The position numbers and the translations under genes were made by a program. The notes under the pieces were generated by a model that searched no databases, had not been told where the DNA came from, and worked only from the letters and a program-made list of their open reading frames with translations. Of a stretch of 64,000 nucleotides of DNA, positions 62,455-64,000 are shown piece after piece (position 1 is the stretch's first letter; each line of letters opens with the position of its first letter). Source of the stretch: Rhodoferax ferrireducens (GTDB lineage: Bacteria; Pseudomonadota; Gammaproteobacteria; Burkholderiales; Burkholderiaceae_C); the NCBI GenBank assembly GCA_002083775.1, contig MTEI01000001.1, positions 124,001 through 188,000 on the forward strand, written 5' to 3'.

Positions 62455-64000
62455 TCATAGGCCTGCATCCAGCTCCACCCGGTTGCGACCGGACGCCTTG
62501 GCGCGGTACATGGCCTGGTCGGCATGACGCAGGATGGTTTCCTGGTCCGTCTGACTGGGTTCAAACACGGCCACGCCCACACTGGCGGTGCAATGGTGCT
62601 CGATTTGCACGCTGTCAGACCCTGGCTGCGCGCTGACACGCTTGAGCCGGTACACCGCCGAGAGCGACTGGCGGATTTTCTCGGCAATGCTCATGGCCTG
62701 GACTTTGGACTTTTCAAGCGTGGTGTCGAGCTCGCTGAGCACCACCACAAACTCATCGCCACCCAGTCGTGCCACGGTGTCAACCTCGCGCACGCAGATC
62801 TTCAGGCGCTGCGCCACTTCAACCAGCAACATGTCGCCCACGGCGTGGCCGTGGGTGTCGTTGAGGGGCTTGAAGTTGTCCAGGTCCAGAAACAGCACCG
62901 CGCCAAAATGCCCGCTGCGCTTGTTGGCCAGCAGGATCTGGGTCAGGCGGTCGTTCAGCAGACGGCGGTTGGGCAATTCGGTCAGGGCGTCAAAAAACGC
63001 CAGTTGGCGCACCCGGTCTTCAATGGCTTTGCGTGCCGAAATGTCGGAGAACAGGGCCACGTATTGCCTGGTGACACCGCGCTCGTCGCGCACTGCGCTG
63101 ATCGTCAGCAGTTCGGGATAAACCTCGCCATTCTTGCGGCGGTTCCAGATTTCGCCGCTCCAGTTGCCGTTGACCAGCAGGCTTTTCCACATCAGTTCGT
63201 AAAAGGCTTTGTCCTGGCGTTCGGATTTGAGCAGCCGGGTGTGCTGACCAATCACCTCGGTGCGGCTGTAGCCAGTGATCTGGCAAAAGGTGTCGTTCAC
63301 ATTCAGGATGTTGCCTTGAACATCGGTGATGCTGATGCCTTCATGCGCGTGGCTGAACACGCTGGCGGCCATCTCCAGGCGCAGCTGTGCTTGCTTGCGC
63401 TCAGTCACGTCGCGCAGAAAGGCAAATATCTCACCACCCGCGGTGTTGACTGTGATGCTGGCCTCCACGTCCCACAGGCTGCCATCCTTGCGGCGGTGCC
63501 GGGTTTCGAACTGTTCACGCCCGGTCTGGTACAGGCGCACAATGCGCGCGGCAACCCGTTCAGGGCTCTCGGTGGCTTCCAGGTCCAGCACCGACATCTG
63601 CAGCAACTCGTCTTGCGTGTAGCCCGACATGGCGCAGTAGGCCGGGTTCACCTGCAGCAGCCGCCCCTGCCGGTCAGTGCGAAAAAACCCGTCCAGCGTG
63701 GTTTGCAGCACGCCCTGCAAGGCCACATAACTTTGTTGCAGGGTTTCCTGGATCTGCTTGAGTTCAGTGATGTCTTGCAGCGACCCCACCAGTTTGCGCA
63801 CCACGTTGTGGGCGTCGCGCTGCACCTCGCCGCGCGCCAGGTAGTAGCGCTGCGAGCCGTCGTGGCGCATGGTGTGCAATTCCAGCTCGTAGGGGATGGC
63901 GTAACGCAGTGCCTGCTCAATGGCTTCGCGCAGACGCCGTGCGTCTTGCGGCACGTACAGCCTGAGCTGCTGCTCCAGGCTGGGCGCGCCCCGCGCAGGG
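62455..64000 (-). CDS. Multi-PAS diguanylate cyclase (N-terminus beyond the window)
   Basis: At least 514 codons; the frame is open to base 64000, so the start lies outside. In order: end of a PAS/PAC (RYYLARGEVQRDAHNVVRKLVGSLQDITELK), PAS (VLQTTLDGFFRTDRQGRLLQVNPAYCAMSGYTQDELLQM), and PAS (FSHAHEGISITDVQGNILNVNDTFCQITGYSRTEVIGQ). The GGDEF domain has RLGGDEFVVVLSE with the inhibitory site REVD five residues before it. Both active and feedback sites look intact. There is no EAL domain. It is soluble in the visible part. It ends with RAKASGRNRVELDAGL. Confidence 0.92.
   Translation of the reverse strand, partial: PARGAPSLEQQLRLYVPQDARRLREAIEQALRYAIPYELELHTMRHDGSQRYYLARGEVQRDAHNVVRKLVGSLQDITELKQIQETLQQSYVALQGVLQTTLDGFFRTDRQGRLLQVNPAYCAMSGYTQDELLQMSVLDLEATESPERVAARIVRLYQTGREQFETRHRRKDGSLWDVEASITVNTAGGEIFAFLRDVTERKQAQLRLEMAASVFSHAHEGISITDVQGNILNVNDTFCQITGYSRTEVIGQHTRLLKSERQDKAFYELMWKSLLVNGNWSGEIWNRRKNGEVYPELLTISAVRDERGVTRQYVALFSDISARKAIEDRVRQLAFFDALTELPNRRLLNDRLTQILLANKRSGHFGAVLFLDLDNFKPLNDTHGHAVGDMLLVEVAQRLKICVREVDTVARLGGDEFVVVLSELDTTLEKSKVQAMSIAEKIRQSLSAVYRLKRVSAQPGSDSVQIEHHCTASVGVAVFEPSQTDQETILRHADQAMYRAKASGRNRVELDAGL

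Overview
The window is a contiguous piece of a high-GC bacterial chromosome. It most resembles a betaproteobacterium of the Comamonadaceae (Rhodoferax/Polaromonas-like). This is inferred from gene content and order (DUF2782-thrB-BPSS1780 beside polA, xseB-ispA-dxs, a HiPIP, several TRAP/Tat proteins) and from many copies of a short palindromic repeat (TAGCTACTAGCCCTT...AAGGGCTAGAGGC). I saw no insertion sequence, prophage, rRNA or CRISPR array. There is one tRNA.

Layout. 1-3.7 kb: end of a Nudix CoA pyrophosphatase gene, a CobD/CbiB-like membrane protein, hisC, rsgA and phhB. 3.7-8 kb: an M48 protease, orn, and a DEAD-box RNA helicase with a long folded leader and a clear terminator. 8-12.5 kb: an ABC exporter operon (ATPase, FtsX-type permease, HlyD adaptor). 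12.6-18.4 kb: thioesterase, BamE-like lipoprotein, tRNA-Lys(CTT), guaC, a secreted protein and uvrD. 18.6-24.3 kb: thrB cluster and polA. 24.3-28 kb: branched-chain 2-oxoacid dehydrogenase (bkdA1-bkdA2-E2). 28-31 kb: Tat-exported dienelactone hydrolase, HiPIP, EF-hand-like protein. 31-34.1 kb: lysR and lysA, separated by a TumE/TumA-type toxin-antitoxin pair. 34.3-37.9 kb: PCu(A)C chaperone, sulfurtransferase, EamA transporter, Rieske oxygenase. 37.9-40.7 kb: a PotD-like binding protein coupled to a membrane diguanylate cyclase. 40.8-44.1 kb: xseB-ispA-dxs. 44.2-47.9 kb: a TRAP transporter. 48-51.6 kb: a ModE-like regulator divergent from tupBCA (tungstate uptake). 51.6-59.5 kb: exported histidine phosphatase, very large hybrid histidine kinase and REC-HD-GYP protein with overlapping genes, then a second exported histidine phosphatase. 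59.5-64 kb: azlCD, elbB, an MscS channel and a PAS-GGDEF protein cut by the window end.

How genes work together. Most of the window is housekeeping. The accessory signal is in signalling (two GGDEF proteins, one HD-GYP protein, one four-PAS hybrid kinase, one SBP-GGDEF pair) and in small mobile palindromes. At least three unrelated palindromic families (types A, B and C here) have inserted into or between genes. They remain in frame inside uvrD, polA, the E2 gene, a secreted-protein gene and the tupA signal peptide. The strongest candidates for follow-up are these protein-coding palindromes, the PotD-like/GGDEF pair, the toxin-antitoxin pair between lysR and lysA, the phosphatase-kinase-HD-GYP operon, and the helicase leader.
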